Source: Spirochaetaceae bacterium (GTDB lineage: Bacteria > Spirochaetota > Spirochaetia > DSM-27196 > SLAA01). Taken from it: a stretch of DNA of 42,628 nucleotides. The stretch spans positions 1-42,628 of the forward strand of contig PWQX01000168.1 of NCBI GenBank assembly GCA_003556605.1, in the 5' to 3' direction. The notes under the pieces are model-generated. The model searched no databases, had not been told where the DNA came from, and was given only the letters and a program-made list of their open reading frames with translations. Below, in pieces: positions 25,357 through 33,882 of the stretch (position 1 is the stretch's first letter; every line of letters starts with the position of its first letter). The position numbers and the translations under genes are program-made.

Positions 25357-26560
25357 CTATAACTCGTAGTCGCGATGACTCTGCGGATCGGTCCGCACGA
25401 AATACCAGTCCCGCATGAAACACCCGACCGGAGCGTTTGACGTGCTCACCAGAGCTGTCTGACCGCGGCCGGTTACCGGCAGCACCCTGCCGTCGAGATG
25501 CGGGACTGAATGGTCGGCGAACCACCGCCCGATCTGATGCTGCATCAACTGTGCGCGCTCATCGTATTCTCCGAGTGGATAAACATTATGCACCTCGTCC
25601 GGATCGCTTTGCAGGTCATAGAGCTCGTGAGGACCATACGGATACCGGTGAACATATTTCCATCTGCTATCACGAATCATGTGAACAGGCCCATACTCGC
25701 TGAACACCACCAGATAATCGCGCTGCACGGTCTGTTGATCTGTGTGCGCATTCAGCAGCGGCACAAGGCTGGTACCGGGTCCGACAGCGTTTACCGGGTG
25801 TTCTATGCCCGCGTAATCCAGGACTGTCGGCATGATATCGTAATGGCTCGTCAACTCCGAGCTGCGCGTGTTTACGTTGAGCACACCGCCGTGCGAAAAG
25901 ATTGCCGGCACACGAACCGATGTTTCGAACATATTGGGCGGGAATGTCGCATTGCCTTTCCCGTACAGGCCGTGATGTCCCATATTCATCCCATTATCAC
26001 TCGTAAAAACCACTAGGGTATTCTCAAGCATGCCCTGATCTTCTAAGAATCGCAGCAGCCGTCCGATGTTCCGGTCCATGCAATCGACAGCCGCATAGTA
26101 GCCCGAGAGCACCTGACGTCGCTCCTCGCCATTAAACGGTACGGGAGCGGTATTCGCCTGTAAGGTGTGAACGGCAACGTCCGGAACACAACGGAAGGGA
26201 CATGATTCGTAGTACTTGTTGTACACCTCGTGCGGGTGATGCTTCCTTCCCCACGGACTATGCGGCGCCGTGTAGTGAACGGATAGATAGAACGGCTGCG
26301 GCGTTGACCTTACGCGCTCCAAGAATCGCACGGCGTAGTCTGTGATAACGTCGGTCACGTACCCCGGGTAGACTTCAGCGCGCCCTTCAGCGTCCACCAG
26401 CCTGGTGTCATAGTACGGTCCTGCTCCAAACGGGTGAACCAACCAGTCTCGGAATCCATGCTGCGGGAGGTGCGAGTTGCCGAGGTGCCATTTACCGAAA
26501 ACGCCGCAGCGGTATCTTCGTTATCATTCAAATGCTGCAGCACAGCGATGATTTGATCCT
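25357..26560 (-). pseudogene. Sulfatase, frameshifted and missing its N-terminal catalytic region
   Basis: A 361-codon open frame (25357-26442) carries the middle and C-terminus of a type I sulfatase: SVHYTAPHSPW, the metal/active-site FTSDNGMNMGHHGLYGKGN, SHYDIMPTVLDYAG and a C-terminal WKYVHRYPYGPHELYDLQSDP. In the same frame upstream lies YRCGVFGKWHLG, the invariant GKWH motif, with no start codon before it and stops at ~26522-26527. One frame over, IIAVLQHLNDN continues the family pattern, so a single missing base near 26517 (restoring ...NEGY) explains the break. Nothing resembling the Cys-x-Pro-Ser-Arg formylglycine site is found further up. Both lesions imply an inactive gene. Last in the leftward URO-D operon; convergent with the dehydrogenase at 24348. 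Confidence 0.7.
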
Positions 26561-26759
26561 GCTGCCGTATCAGGTTGGGCCGGTGCTCAAGACCTACAAT
26601 ATCGTGCCTCTGGAAACACCCGCACTGGCGTTCCCCGAGTTTGTTTCCGGTGCCATATACCACCGGGATATCGCGGACAATCCTCACTTCCAACTGTTCC
26701 TGCAAGCAGCGAAAAAGACCGTGCGAGCTTACTCGCCTCCGGCCGAGGTACTCACCTAG
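26532..26759 (+). pseudogene. Possible C-terminal fragment of a rightward gene (binding-protein-like tail)
   Basis: A rightward frame of 75 codons ends in TAG and is followed by a GC-rich hairpin (GCCGCA 26764-26769 / TGCGGC 26778-26783). Its sequence (ALAFPEFVSGAIYHRD, DNPHFQLFLQAAKKTVRAYS) has the look of the tail of a family-1 extracellular binding protein, and its codon use is gene-like. It overlaps the frameshifted N-terminal end of the sulfatase on the other strand, so one of the two readings may be a shadow. Confidence 0.3.
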
Positions 26760-26883
26760 CGCTGCCGCACAGGAAGCTGCGGCGCCCAGACTTATTGAGG
26801 TGCTCGATTGCAGACGGCGAGCCCCCCGCCCCGCTCCTGCGCGGCAGTTGCTGTCATCTGCTCAGCGCTTGGGTTGCCGGATC

Positions 26884-27969
26884 CTACATCTTCAGCAGTG
26901 GACGCAGCGTGTCGATTTCTTTCTGATTTGCAACCATGATATACAGATAGAGACCGGCGTAGTCCAGCGAATCCATCAGGAGCCGGATTTCTTCCGGCGT
27001 GAACGAGCCTCGAATCAGCAATGGGCGCTTCGCCCGCTGCACCTTCTGAAAATGGGGAACCATCTCGGCAATCGGCGGTCCGCCGACGTCGTTGTTGATC
27101 TCGAAACAGCGGATCTCCTCGATCTCCAGCAGGCAATCAAGCACGAACATAGAGGTAGCATGAAGGTGCATAAAACAGGAATCGAAACTGCTCGCCACCA
27201 GCCGATCCACCGGCTGTAGGTAGCGCTTGTAGAGGTCCGGAGATATCACCGCTACCGCATCCTCCTGAAGCCGCGCAATCGGTCCGGGTGCCCACAGCTG
27301 GTACTGAGCATCGTAATCCCCGCCGCAATACAGCGGGATTCGTTCCCACGCCGCCTTGGTGATGTCGATGAAGAAGTGCCCAAGCCGCACGAGAAGCTCC
27401 TCCGCCTTTTCCGGCTGCAGCATCAAGTCAATAGCAGTCTGTTCATGCCCGCGAAGCGAAACAGCATAATCGAGCGGACCCACCAGCGTCCCGTGCGAAA
27501 CCGGAAACCGACCGTCTGAGCGGCGCACCAATTCGTCGATGAACTCAATGTAAGTCTGAAACCAGGGAGCGTTGCGGTGTGAGTCCAGCGAGACGTCGCG
27601 GACCTCGTTCCAATCGAGAGACCGGTCTAGGGCCACCACGTTACCCGGAAGCACCCGCATATCGCTTCCAAGAGTGCCGCAGCCCCAGAAGATCGCCTGT
27701 GAGGGCGAGGCGCCGCGCAGAATATCGTCTTCAATTGTCTCGCCTTCTCTGAGCAACCGCTCTTGGTCATCGAGAAAGTCGCGTGGGTTCACCATATCAG
27801 GCGTCAGGACTCCGTCGGACGGCCACGCGGCGCTCGCGGCAAACTCTTCCAAAGGAAACCAGCTCTTGAAGGAGAACCCCACAAGCGGCCTTGAAACCGA
27901 GTCCCGGTCCCAAAATTTCCGGTACCCTTCAATTTTCTTCGGATCGTTCCCGAACGGATAGCCTTCCAT
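26884..27969 (-). CDS. Uroporphyrinogen-decarboxylase-family protein, zinc motif lost (URO-D 1)
   Basis: 361 aa TIM-barrel protein of the URO-D/methyltransferase superfamily, whose catabolic members move methyl groups between a substrate and a corrinoid or other carrier. The family layout is recognisable (FWDRDSVSRPLVGF opening, SHGTLVGPLDYAV, central WAPGPIARLQEDAVAVISPDLYKRYLQP). At the position of the His-x-Cys metal motif it has His268-Leu-His270 (FMHLHATSMF), and the later cysteine is absent. It may bind a different metal or have another role. The ATG at 27969 follows AGGAGGAGG; the 11 codons upstream are not family-like. Likely co-transcribed with the paralogue at 28078-29139. Confidence 0.8.
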   Translation of the reverse strand: MEGYPFGNDPKKIEGYRKFWDRDSVSRPLVGFSFKSWFPLEEFAASAAWPSDGVLTPDMVNPRDFLDDQERLLREGETIEDDILRGASPSQAIFWGCGTLGSDMRVLPGNVVALDRSLDWNEVRDVSLDSHRNAPWFQTYIEFIDELVRRSDGRFPVSHGTLVGPLDYAVSLRGHEQTAIDLMLQPEKAEELLVRLGHFFIDITKAAWERIPLYCGGDYDAQYQLWAPGPIARLQEDAVAVISPDLYKRYLQPVDRLVASSFDSCFMHLHATSMFVLDCLLEIEEIRCFEINNDVGGPPIAEMVPHFQKVQRAKRPLLIRGSFTPEEIRLLMDSLDYAGLYLYIMVANQKEIDTLRPLLKM

Positions 27970-28077
27970 ATGCCCTCCTCCTCGCAGAGTACCCTCATCC
28001 ACAGCTCATACGCCACCGAACCGCAGCCTCAAATAGGTGTCTTACACGCTTCGGTACGCAGCGCCGGTTTCACGAGC

Positions 28078-29139
28078 TCAGCCGCAAAACGTGTGGGCTA
28101 CCTCTACCAACGCTTTCAAATTTGCAACCGGTGTACGGGGGGCGACCTCGCATCCTGATCCTAGAATGATCCCTCCGTCGAGAGCTTGGGTCGAACGCAG
28201 GCAGTGGTCAGCGCGTGAGCGCACCTCCTCCGGCGTGCCCTGTAGCAGTACCGTTGTCGGGTCAAGGTTGCCCATGAGAGCTACGCTGCCGGCAGTCAGT
28301 GCCTTCGCCTCCGCCATCTCTACCAGCGCGTCTATCTCCAGCACGTCTGCACCTGTCTGCGCCATCAGCGGTAAGATGCGTCTTGTGTCCCCGCAAATGT
28401 GCAGCACGGTCACGGCATCTTTTTCGCGGGCGAGCGCCTCGATCGCCGTGAATACCTTGCGCTCGTAGGGGAACACGTACTTCTCGTAGATAGTCGGTGA
28501 GATCATGCTCAGTGACGCCAATGAATCGCCGGCCTGCGCTACATCTGATCCCGCCTCCAGAACCGCCTTCAGAAAGGAGATCAGGCCGTCGGAGGCGATA
28601 TCCATGACTCTGAAGAGCTTCTCTTGCGCCTCCGGGTCTTCGTCGGTCTCCGCTTGCGCAATATCCATAAGAAACTGTTGAGTACCGCCGCAGAGGTAGC
28701 TCGCGATTGAAAAGGGACCGGTTCCCGGACCTCGAATCGCGACCTCATCGCCGAAATGCGTTCGCAGCTTATGCACCGCGTCGAGATATACAGGCATGCG
28801 ACCATCGGTGTATGGATCGGGTAGCTTGAGCCGGTCGACCTGGTCCAAGCTCTCCACCGCCGGCTTCACCAGGTGCGGCGTAGTGTCAAAGGGCTGCTCT
28901 ATCGCACAACCGTAGCCCTCGGCGATGTAGTACTGATCCGACTGTGCGACTACAACGTCATGGCCAAGAGTTTCCCATGTGCGGATGTGGGCTTCCGCCA
29001 TCCTCCCTGCGTCGGAGTTGTACAGCGAGATCGGGATCCCGGCCAGTGCCGCCCCGAAGTTCCCGTTGTACGGAGCCGCCGGAATCAGATCAGGTTTCCC
29101 AAGTTTCGCTGCAGCGAGGAAGCGCTCTCTCGGTTTCAT
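28078..29139 (-). CDS. Uroporphyrinogen-decarboxylase-family methyltransferase, MtaA/CmuA type (URO-D 2)
   Basis: 353 aa. Opening MKPRERFLAAAKLGKPDLIP and the barrel motifs match the MtaA/MtbA/CmuA branch, where a zinc ion activates a thiol for methyl transfer from a methylcorrinoid. The zinc ligands are intact: His247-x-Cys249 (LHICGDT) and Cys330 (GSGCEVAPRTP). ATG at 29139, after GAGGG. Leftward; upstream of URO-D 1 and the broken sulfatase. No corrinoid-binding protein gene is in the window, so its partner must be elsewhere or it uses a free cobamide. Methylated substrate unknown. Confidence 0.85.
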   Translation of the reverse strand: MKPRERFLAAAKLGKPDLIPAAPYNGNFGAALAGIPISLYNSDAGRMAEAHIRTWETLGHDVVVAQSDQYYIAEGYGCAIEQPFDTTPHLVKPAVESLDQVDRLKLPDPYTDGRMPVYLDAVHKLRTHFGDEVAIRGPGTGPFSIASYLCGGTQQFLMDIAQAETDEDPEAQEKLFRVMDIASDGLISFLKAVLEAGSDVAQAGDSLASLSMISPTIYEKYVFPYERKVFTAIEALAREKDAVTVLHICGDTRRILPLMAQTGADVLEIDALVEMAEAKALTAGSVALMGNLDPTTVLLQGTPEEVRSRADHCLRSTQALDGGIILGSGCEVAPRTPVANLKALVEVAHTFCG

Positions 29140-29338
29140 GCCAATTTTTCCCTCTTCGCCTGCCAAGCCTGATCTGCAGCCGGGAAAGTTGTTTTCACCA
29201 GCCGCCGGAGGCAATGAACAACGGCCGGAACAATTCGGCACCGTGCTGCACCAGCCGCATAGCAGCCTATCCCAAAAGCGCATCGATGTCACCACCGGCT
29301 GCCGCGGAACGGGGCTGCGGATCAGCGGCGGTTGGACG

Positions 29339-29491
29339 CGCGAGCTTGCTCGCGTGGACTACCGTCCGCTGCAACCGCTGGGTGGCCGGCGCCACGCGCC
29401 GGACAGACGGCGGATGGTAATCCGCAGCCCCAATGGCGCGGCGCGTAGCGTCCGCGCCATCCGCCGATCATCAAGGCCGATGACCTTGATG
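29339..29491. repeat. Dense run of inverted repeats in the URO-D divergent gap
   Basis: The 433-base gap 29140-29572 has no gene but holds at least five hairpins in its centre: CGCGAGC/GCTCGCG (29339-29354), CCGGCGC/GCGCCGG (29386-29402), CGGAT/ATCCG (29411-29424), ATGGCGCGG/CCGCGCCAT (29433-29460) nested inside GGCGGAT/ATCCGCC (29409-29465), and CATCAAGG/CCTTGATG (29469-29491). It could be a structured leader, a tandem terminator block or a decayed repeat element. No cobalamin-riboswitch box was recognised. Confidence 0.6.
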
Positions 29492-29515
29492 TGGTCCGTC
29501 AAAACAACTTATCAT
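29486..29515 (+). promoter_or_regulatory. Candidate promoter for URO-D 3
   Basis: TTGATG (29486-29491), 18-nt spacer, TATCAT (29510-29515). The start codon is about 58 nt downstream. The -35 overlaps the last hairpin arm. Confidence 0.35.
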
Positions 29516-29572
29516 TCACCCGGCACACGCGAAGAGCATGATAAGCGAGCTTCTACTAAGGGGGTGACGGAA

Positions 29573-30733
29573 TTGAAGCACGAGATGACATCCCGACAAC
29601 GTGTCCTGACGGCCCTGAGCTTAAAAGAGCCTGACCGGGTACCAATTGATCTCGGCCAGGCCGGTGGAGACGGTATTACGATTCGCGCCTACGAGAACCT
29701 GATACGGCATTTGGGCCTACCCGACCGTCAAATACGCATCAGCGCTAAGTCGTCTCAGTCGGCCTTGGTAGACGACGACGTGCTCGAGCGGTTTCGCGTA
29801 GATTTCCGCCGACTTGATTTAGGCCCTCCTGACGGCTGGAAAGATCAACCTGTTGGTGAGGACGGCTATATCGATGAGTTTGGGCTCGTCAGGAGACGGC
29901 CGCCCGGCGGGTTCTATTACGATTTAGTAGCTTCTCCAATGGCAGAAATAGACTCGGTGGAGGGAATAGCGCAATACCGCTGGCCGGATCCGGACGATCC
30001 GGGCCGTTACCGGGGGCTCAAAGAGCGAGCGGAGCAGCTGTACAACGAGACGGATTATGCGGTTGTGCTCCAGGTGAATTGTGCGTTCTTTCTGCGCTGT
30101 GCGGAGCTGCGGGGGTGGGAGAGTTTCTTCATGGACCTCGCCGGCGATCCGGATTTCGCCTCCGCGCTGATGAACCGTTACTTGGACATTAAACTGAGAA
30201 TGGCCGAGAGAGCGCTCGAGGAGGTCGGCGAGAACCTCGACATCGTCTTAGTCAGCACCGACGATTTCGGCATGACCGACCGCACCATCGTTTCGCCGCG
30301 GATGTACCGGGACGTTATCAAGCCGATACAGCGGCGCATGTTCGACTTCTTCAAGGAAAGAACCCGTGCTGTGCGATTCTTACACACCGACGGAGCGGTC
30401 TACCCGCTCATTGAAGACTTTATCGAGCTTGGCGCTGAGGCGCTGAATCCGATTCAAGTGTCGGCGGCCGGAATGGGCGATACCGCGAAGCTCAAAGCCG
30501 AGTTCGGGGAGCGGTTGGCATTCTGGGGTGCGATCGACACCCATCGCGTGCTGCCCTACGGAAGGCCCGATGAGGTTCGCGAAGAAGTGCGCCGGCGGAT
30601 TAGAGATTTGGCACCGGGTGGAGGTTACGTACTATGCTCGGTACACAACATCCAGCCCGAAGTTCCTCCGGAGAATGTCGTCGCGATGTTCGACGCGGCG
30701 TATGAGCTGGGCCGCTATCCCTTGACCGTGTGA
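29573..30733 (+). CDS. Uroporphyrinogen-decarboxylase-family protein (URO-D 3)
   Basis: 386 aa. Typical opening MTSRQRVLTALSLKEPDRVPIDL, then the barrel with STDDFGMTDRTIVSPRMYRDVIKPI and a closing GGGYVLCSVHNIQPEVPPENV. At the metal position it has His271-Thr-Asp-Gly instead of His-x-Cys, and a Cys355 near the C-terminal motif, so it belongs to a different branch from URO-D 2. The start is set at TTG 29573, because AAGGGGGTGA (29558-29567) is 5 nt upstream of it and 17 nt upstream of the next in-frame ATG (29585). Followed closely by the zinc dehydrogenase at 30822. Methyl transfer is the family expectation, not shown here. Confidence 0.83.
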   Translation: MKHEMTSRQRVLTALSLKEPDRVPIDLGQAGGDGITIRAYENLIRHLGLPDRQIRISAKSSQSALVDDDVLERFRVDFRRLDLGPPDGWKDQPVGEDGYIDEFGLVRRRPPGGFYYDLVASPMAEIDSVEGIAQYRWPDPDDPGRYRGLKERAEQLYNETDYAVVLQVNCAFFLRCAELRGWESFFMDLAGDPDFASALMNRYLDIKLRMAERALEEVGENLDIVLVSTDDFGMTDRTIVSPRMYRDVIKPIQRRMFDFFKERTRAVRFLHTDGAVYPLIEDFIELGAEALNPIQVSAAGMGDTAKLKAEFGERLAFWGAIDTHRVLPYGRPDEVREEVRRRIRDLAPGGGYVLCSVHNIQPEVPPENVVAMFDAAYELGRYPLTV

Positions 30734-30821
30734 GTCTGCGCTCCACGGCCCCGTTGGCAAGGCAAGGCCAAGCAGGCCTCGAATCACAGACAAGAACGCG
30801 TTAATGCAGTAGGATGAGAAA

Positions 30822-31877
30822 ATGAAAGCATTTTATTTACACGCCAAAGAAGACATTAGGCCGGTTGAGGTTGAAACGCCCACCCCGGGACAAGACGAGG
30901 TGCTTGTTGCTGTCCGCCGGGTAGGGATCTGCGGCTCGGACATCGAGTATTACCGTCACTTCAAGTGCGGTGCCTTTGTTCCGCACAGCCCCTTTGTCCT
31001 TGGCCACGAGCTCGCCGGCGAAGTTGCGGAGCTTGGGAACACAGGTGTTATCTCCGGAAATGGACAGGATGTTTACGAGGGGGCTCGTGTGGCGGTTGAT
31101 CCGTCCTTGCCATGTAGCCGCTGCGCTTTTTGTCGCTCCGGACGCTATAACCTCTGCACCAATATGAAGTTCTTAGGGTCGGCGAGTGTAGACCCTCACA
31201 TGGACGGGGCGATGCGCCAATATATGGTTATCCCGGCTCGTAACTGCTACGTCCTGCCGGAAAGCGTAAGCTTCGCCGAGGGGACTCTGCTCGAGCCTCT
31301 GTCGATTGCGCTGCACGCCGCACGGCGAGCAGCACCCATCGGCGGGCGGAGCGCGCTGGTCTTCGGCGGCGGCACGATCGGGCAGTTGCTGGTAACCGTT
31401 CTGCGGGTGTTCGGAGCTACCGGCATAGGCGTTGTTGACCCACTCGAGCATAGGCGCTCGGATGCGGCGAAAGTAGGAGCGGACTACGTACTTGACCCGT
31501 CTGCGCCTGAGTTTGCAGATCGTCTTAGGGAAGCGAACCCGCTGGGAGCGGAAGCGGTCTTCGAGGCGTCCGGTGCTCCTGCGGCGGTTCGCTCAGCGAT
31601 CCAAGCCGTGCAACGCGGAGGGACCCTGGTGCAGGTGGGGACAATTACGCGCGATATCGAAATCCCGGCGAATCTTATTATGGTAAAAGAGCTCGATGTG
31701 CTCGGTTCGTTCCGCACGGCTCACGAATACGGTATTGGCCTTGATTTTGTCGCCTCCAAGCGAATTGATGTATTGCAGCTTCTGACTCACGAGTTTCCCA
31801 TGGATGAAATCCAGCGCGCCTTTGCTGCTACTCAAGAACCTGGAAGCGTCAAGGTGCACCTGTCGGCAGAAACGTAG
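30822..31877 (+). CDS. Zinc-dependent medium-chain alcohol/polyol dehydrogenase
   Basis: 351 aa MDR-family dehydrogenase (sorbitol, L-threonine or L-idonate dehydrogenase type). Catalytic zinc ligands Cys37 (GICGSD), His62 and Glu63 (GHELAGE); structural zinc cysteines 98, 101, 104 and 112 (CSRCAFCRSGRYNLC). NAD-binding FGGGTIGQLL then VVDPLEHR, where the Asp suggests NAD. Probably oxidises a polyol or sugar acid to a keto form. ATG at 30822 after AGGATGAG. 88 nt after URO-D 3 on the same strand, and upstream of the DctPQM operon but separated from it by its own 362-base promoter region. Confidence 0.9.
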   Translation: MKAFYLHAKEDIRPVEVETPTPGQDEVLVAVRRVGICGSDIEYYRHFKCGAFVPHSPFVLGHELAGEVAELGNTGVISGNGQDVYEGARVAVDPSLPCSRCAFCRSGRYNLCTNMKFLGSASVDPHMDGAMRQYMVIPARNCYVLPESVSFAEGTLLEPLSIALHAARRAAPIGGRSALVFGGGTIGQLLVTVLRVFGATGIGVVDPLEHRRSDAAKVGADYVLDPSAPEFADRLREANPLGAEAVFEASGAPAAVRSAIQAVQRGGTLVQVGTITRDIEIPANLIMVKELDVLGSFRTAHEYGIGLDFVASKRIDVLQLLTHEFPMDEIQRAFAATQEPGSVKVHLSAET

Positions 31878-32070
31878 ATATCGCCCACTCTCGACCCTAT
31901 GGGTATCCCGGCTGCGGTTTTCTTGTTCCGAGAACCTCGGTAAAGGCGAGACAGAATCTGACTATCCAGGGAGCGGCTCCTTGCTGCAGGAAGGGGCGCG
32001 AGCAGGACTTCGCGTCTTGCCTTTCACACCTGTTCGCATCCTGCGGCAAGCGGTATCACACGGCCACAGT

Positions 32071-32100
32071 TTGACACATAAGTACGTCAGATGATATATG
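32071..32100 (+). promoter_or_regulatory. Promoter of the dctPQM operon, with a nearby direct repeat
   Basis: In the 362-base gap 31878-32239: TTGACA (32071-32076), 18-nt spacer, TATATG (32095-32100); GATATA at 16 nt is an alternative. The 9-mer TATATGC(T/C)A occurs at 32095 and again at 32115, 20 bp apart (two helical turns), a possible regulator site over the start point. Nothing else is recognised in the gap. Confidence 0.5.
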
Positions 32101-32239
32101 CTACTGAAGCGCTGTATATGCCAGTGTGCTTGTTAAGCATACCGCAGCGCACACTTTTCGGTAGAGTTGGACTACAGAGTACGCATATGTGCCATTGCGC
32201 GCGCATGTGCGCTCCGGGTTCGTGGCTAAGGAGGATTGA

Positions 32240-33232
32240 ATGAAGAAAGCGGTCTATTTTGCCGTTGTGCTAGTGCTGGTGCTCACCGCAGCGTGGGCTT
32301 TTGCCGGTGGTGCGGCTGAGGAGCGAGCGCGGATCGTAAACGTGGCATCCACATTCCCAGGCGGTTCACCGCAGGATGCAGGCTTAGACCTTTTTGCTGA
32401 GCTCATTGGGGAACGCAGTAATGGCCGTTTCGAGGTCATTGTTCACACAGGCGGAGCAATGGGGAGCGAGCGCGAAACGTACGAACAGCTCTCCGATGGT
32501 TCGGTTGAATTCGGTGCGGTCGGCAGCAATGATATCTCTACCTTCTATCCGGAATACGCTGTGTCGGAAGTGCCCTACATCTTTACCGATATAGACCAGT
32601 TCTGGGGTTATTGGAACGGCCCTCTTGGACGAGAGATTCATGATCTGCAAGAAGCGAACGATAACGTCAGGACTCTTGGTGTTGTGCTTCGCGGAGCTCG
32701 ATATCTAACTGCTAACCGACCGATCGAGTCGGTCGAAGATGTGCGAGGTTTGAGTATTCGGCTTCCCCCTGTTGAGTACTGGTTTGCGGTTTGGGAACAT
32801 TGGGGTGCGCTTCCGGAGTCAATCGATTTCGCTGAGGTCTACCTTGCGCTGCAGACAGGAACCGTAGAAGCTCAAGAGAACCCGCCTGAGACAATCGTCA
32901 ACTATAATTTCTACGAGGTGCAGGAGTATCTCATCGCGACTGAGCATATTTTCTCGGCGGCCCGCTATCAGATGTCGATGGATTGGTTCAACAGGCTCAG
33001 CGCAGACGACCAAGATATGTTCGTTCAGGCGATGGAAGAGGCCACTGCTTACGCGAACGAGCTGACCGCAGACGGTGATGAACAGTTCGTGCGGGAGCTG
33101 GTCGAAGAACACGGCATGACGCTTATTGAGGTCGATCAAGAAGAGTGGGCAGAGGCGGCGCGGCCTGTTTTAGAACGACTGGCGGCAGAGGAATGGGACC
33201 CCGATCACTACGCCGGACTGCTCGAACTGTAA
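32240..33232 (+). CDS. dctP: TRAP transporter solute-binding protein DctP
   Basis: 330 aa. Signal peptide ending WAFAGGAAEE (spirochaete style), then VNVASTFPGGSPQDAGLDLFAELI, GGAMGSERETYEQLSDGSVEFGAVGSNDIS, and the region with the ligand-binding arginine in GLSIRLPPVEYW and the ENPPETIVNYNFYEVQ loop: the classic DctP order. ATG at 32240, AAGGAGG upstream. Binds a sugar acid or other carboxylate; the downstream mannonate dehydratase points to a hexuronate or hexonate. Confidence 0.93.
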   Translation: MKKAVYFAVVLVLVLTAAWAFAGGAAEERARIVNVASTFPGGSPQDAGLDLFAELIGERSNGRFEVIVHTGGAMGSERETYEQLSDGSVEFGAVGSNDISTFYPEYAVSEVPYIFTDIDQFWGYWNGPLGREIHDLQEANDNVRTLGVVLRGARYLTANRPIESVEDVRGLSIRLPPVEYWFAVWEHWGALPESIDFAEVYLALQTGTVEAQENPPETIVNYNFYEVQEYLIATEHIFSAARYQMSMDWFNRLSADDQDMFVQAMEEATAYANELTADGDEQFVRELVEEHGMTLIEVDQEEWAEAARPVLERLAAEEWDPDHYAGLLEL

Positions 33233-33297
33233 ACACGTGACGATGAAACCGTAATCGTGAAAAACGGTTAGCGGTCCTATCGTTCACGGCATAAGGT

Positions 33298-33324
33298 GCG
33301 CCGCAGTCCTTTGGGCTGCGGCGC
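33298..33324 (+). terminator. Stem-loop between dctP and dctQ
   Basis: GCGCCGCAG (33298-33306) pairs perfectly with CTGCGGCGC (33316-33324) around TCCTTTGGG, followed by GTTTCT. Weak terminator or attenuator that would favour DctP over the membrane subunits. Confidence 0.72.
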
Positions 33325-33372
33325 GTTTCTGCCGGTCAAGGAACCAATTTCGGGGTTCAACGGAGTGAGCTT

Positions 33373-33882
33373 GTGAAAAGGGTACTCGAGTGGATAAGCG
33401 CAGCCGTCCTGTTGCTCATGTTCATTATGGTCATAACCACTGTAGTGTTTAGGAATTTTCTGAGCCTCCCGTCGTCGTGGTCGCAAGAACTGTCGCAGTA
33501 CATGTTCGTGATTATCGTGTTTACCGGTTCAGCCGCGGTTATGAAAGACGAAAAGCACATCAGGATCGATACAATTATGTTTCAGCTGCCGCCGAAGGCT
33601 CAACGGATTGCACGTGTCATCGGCCGCTTGTTGATTGCACCGTTCCTCTACGTGCTGGTGACAGGTAGCTTTCACAATATTCGTACCACCTGGGGTGTTT
33701 ATCTTCCAACGGTCCGGTGGTTTCGTATCGGTTGGATCTATTCAATCGTGATGATTTGCGGCGTCTTGATGTCGCTTTACCTCGTTATAAACCTCATTCA
33801 GGATCTTCGGGGACGGTATCAAACGGATATCAATGTAATGGGCACTGATCTAAGCGAAATCGGGGAGGACGCAGGTCAATGA
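33373..33882 (+). CDS. dctQ: TRAP transporter small permease DctQ
   Basis: 169 aa with four membrane segments: ~8-28, ~45-65, ~85-105 and ~130-150. The conserved FLSLPSSWSQELSQYMFVIIVFTGSAA and KDEKHIRIDTI patches of DctQ are present. GTG start at 33373 with GGAG 7 nt upstream. Overlaps dctM by ATGA, so the two membrane subunits are translationally coupled. Confidence 0.9.
   Translation: MKRVLEWISAAVLLLMFIMVITTVVFRNFLSLPSSWSQELSQYMFVIIVFTGSAAVMKDEKHIRIDTIMFQLPPKAQRIARVIGRLLIAPFLYVLVTGSFHNIRTTWGVYLPTVRWFRIGWIYSIVMICGVLMSLYLVINLIQDLRGRYQTDINVMGTDLSEIGEDAGQ

Noticed and set aside
29140-29572. Cobalamin riboswitch upstream of the URO-D genes
   Set aside because: No B12-box-like element was found on either strand, so only the hairpins are reported, without a class name.
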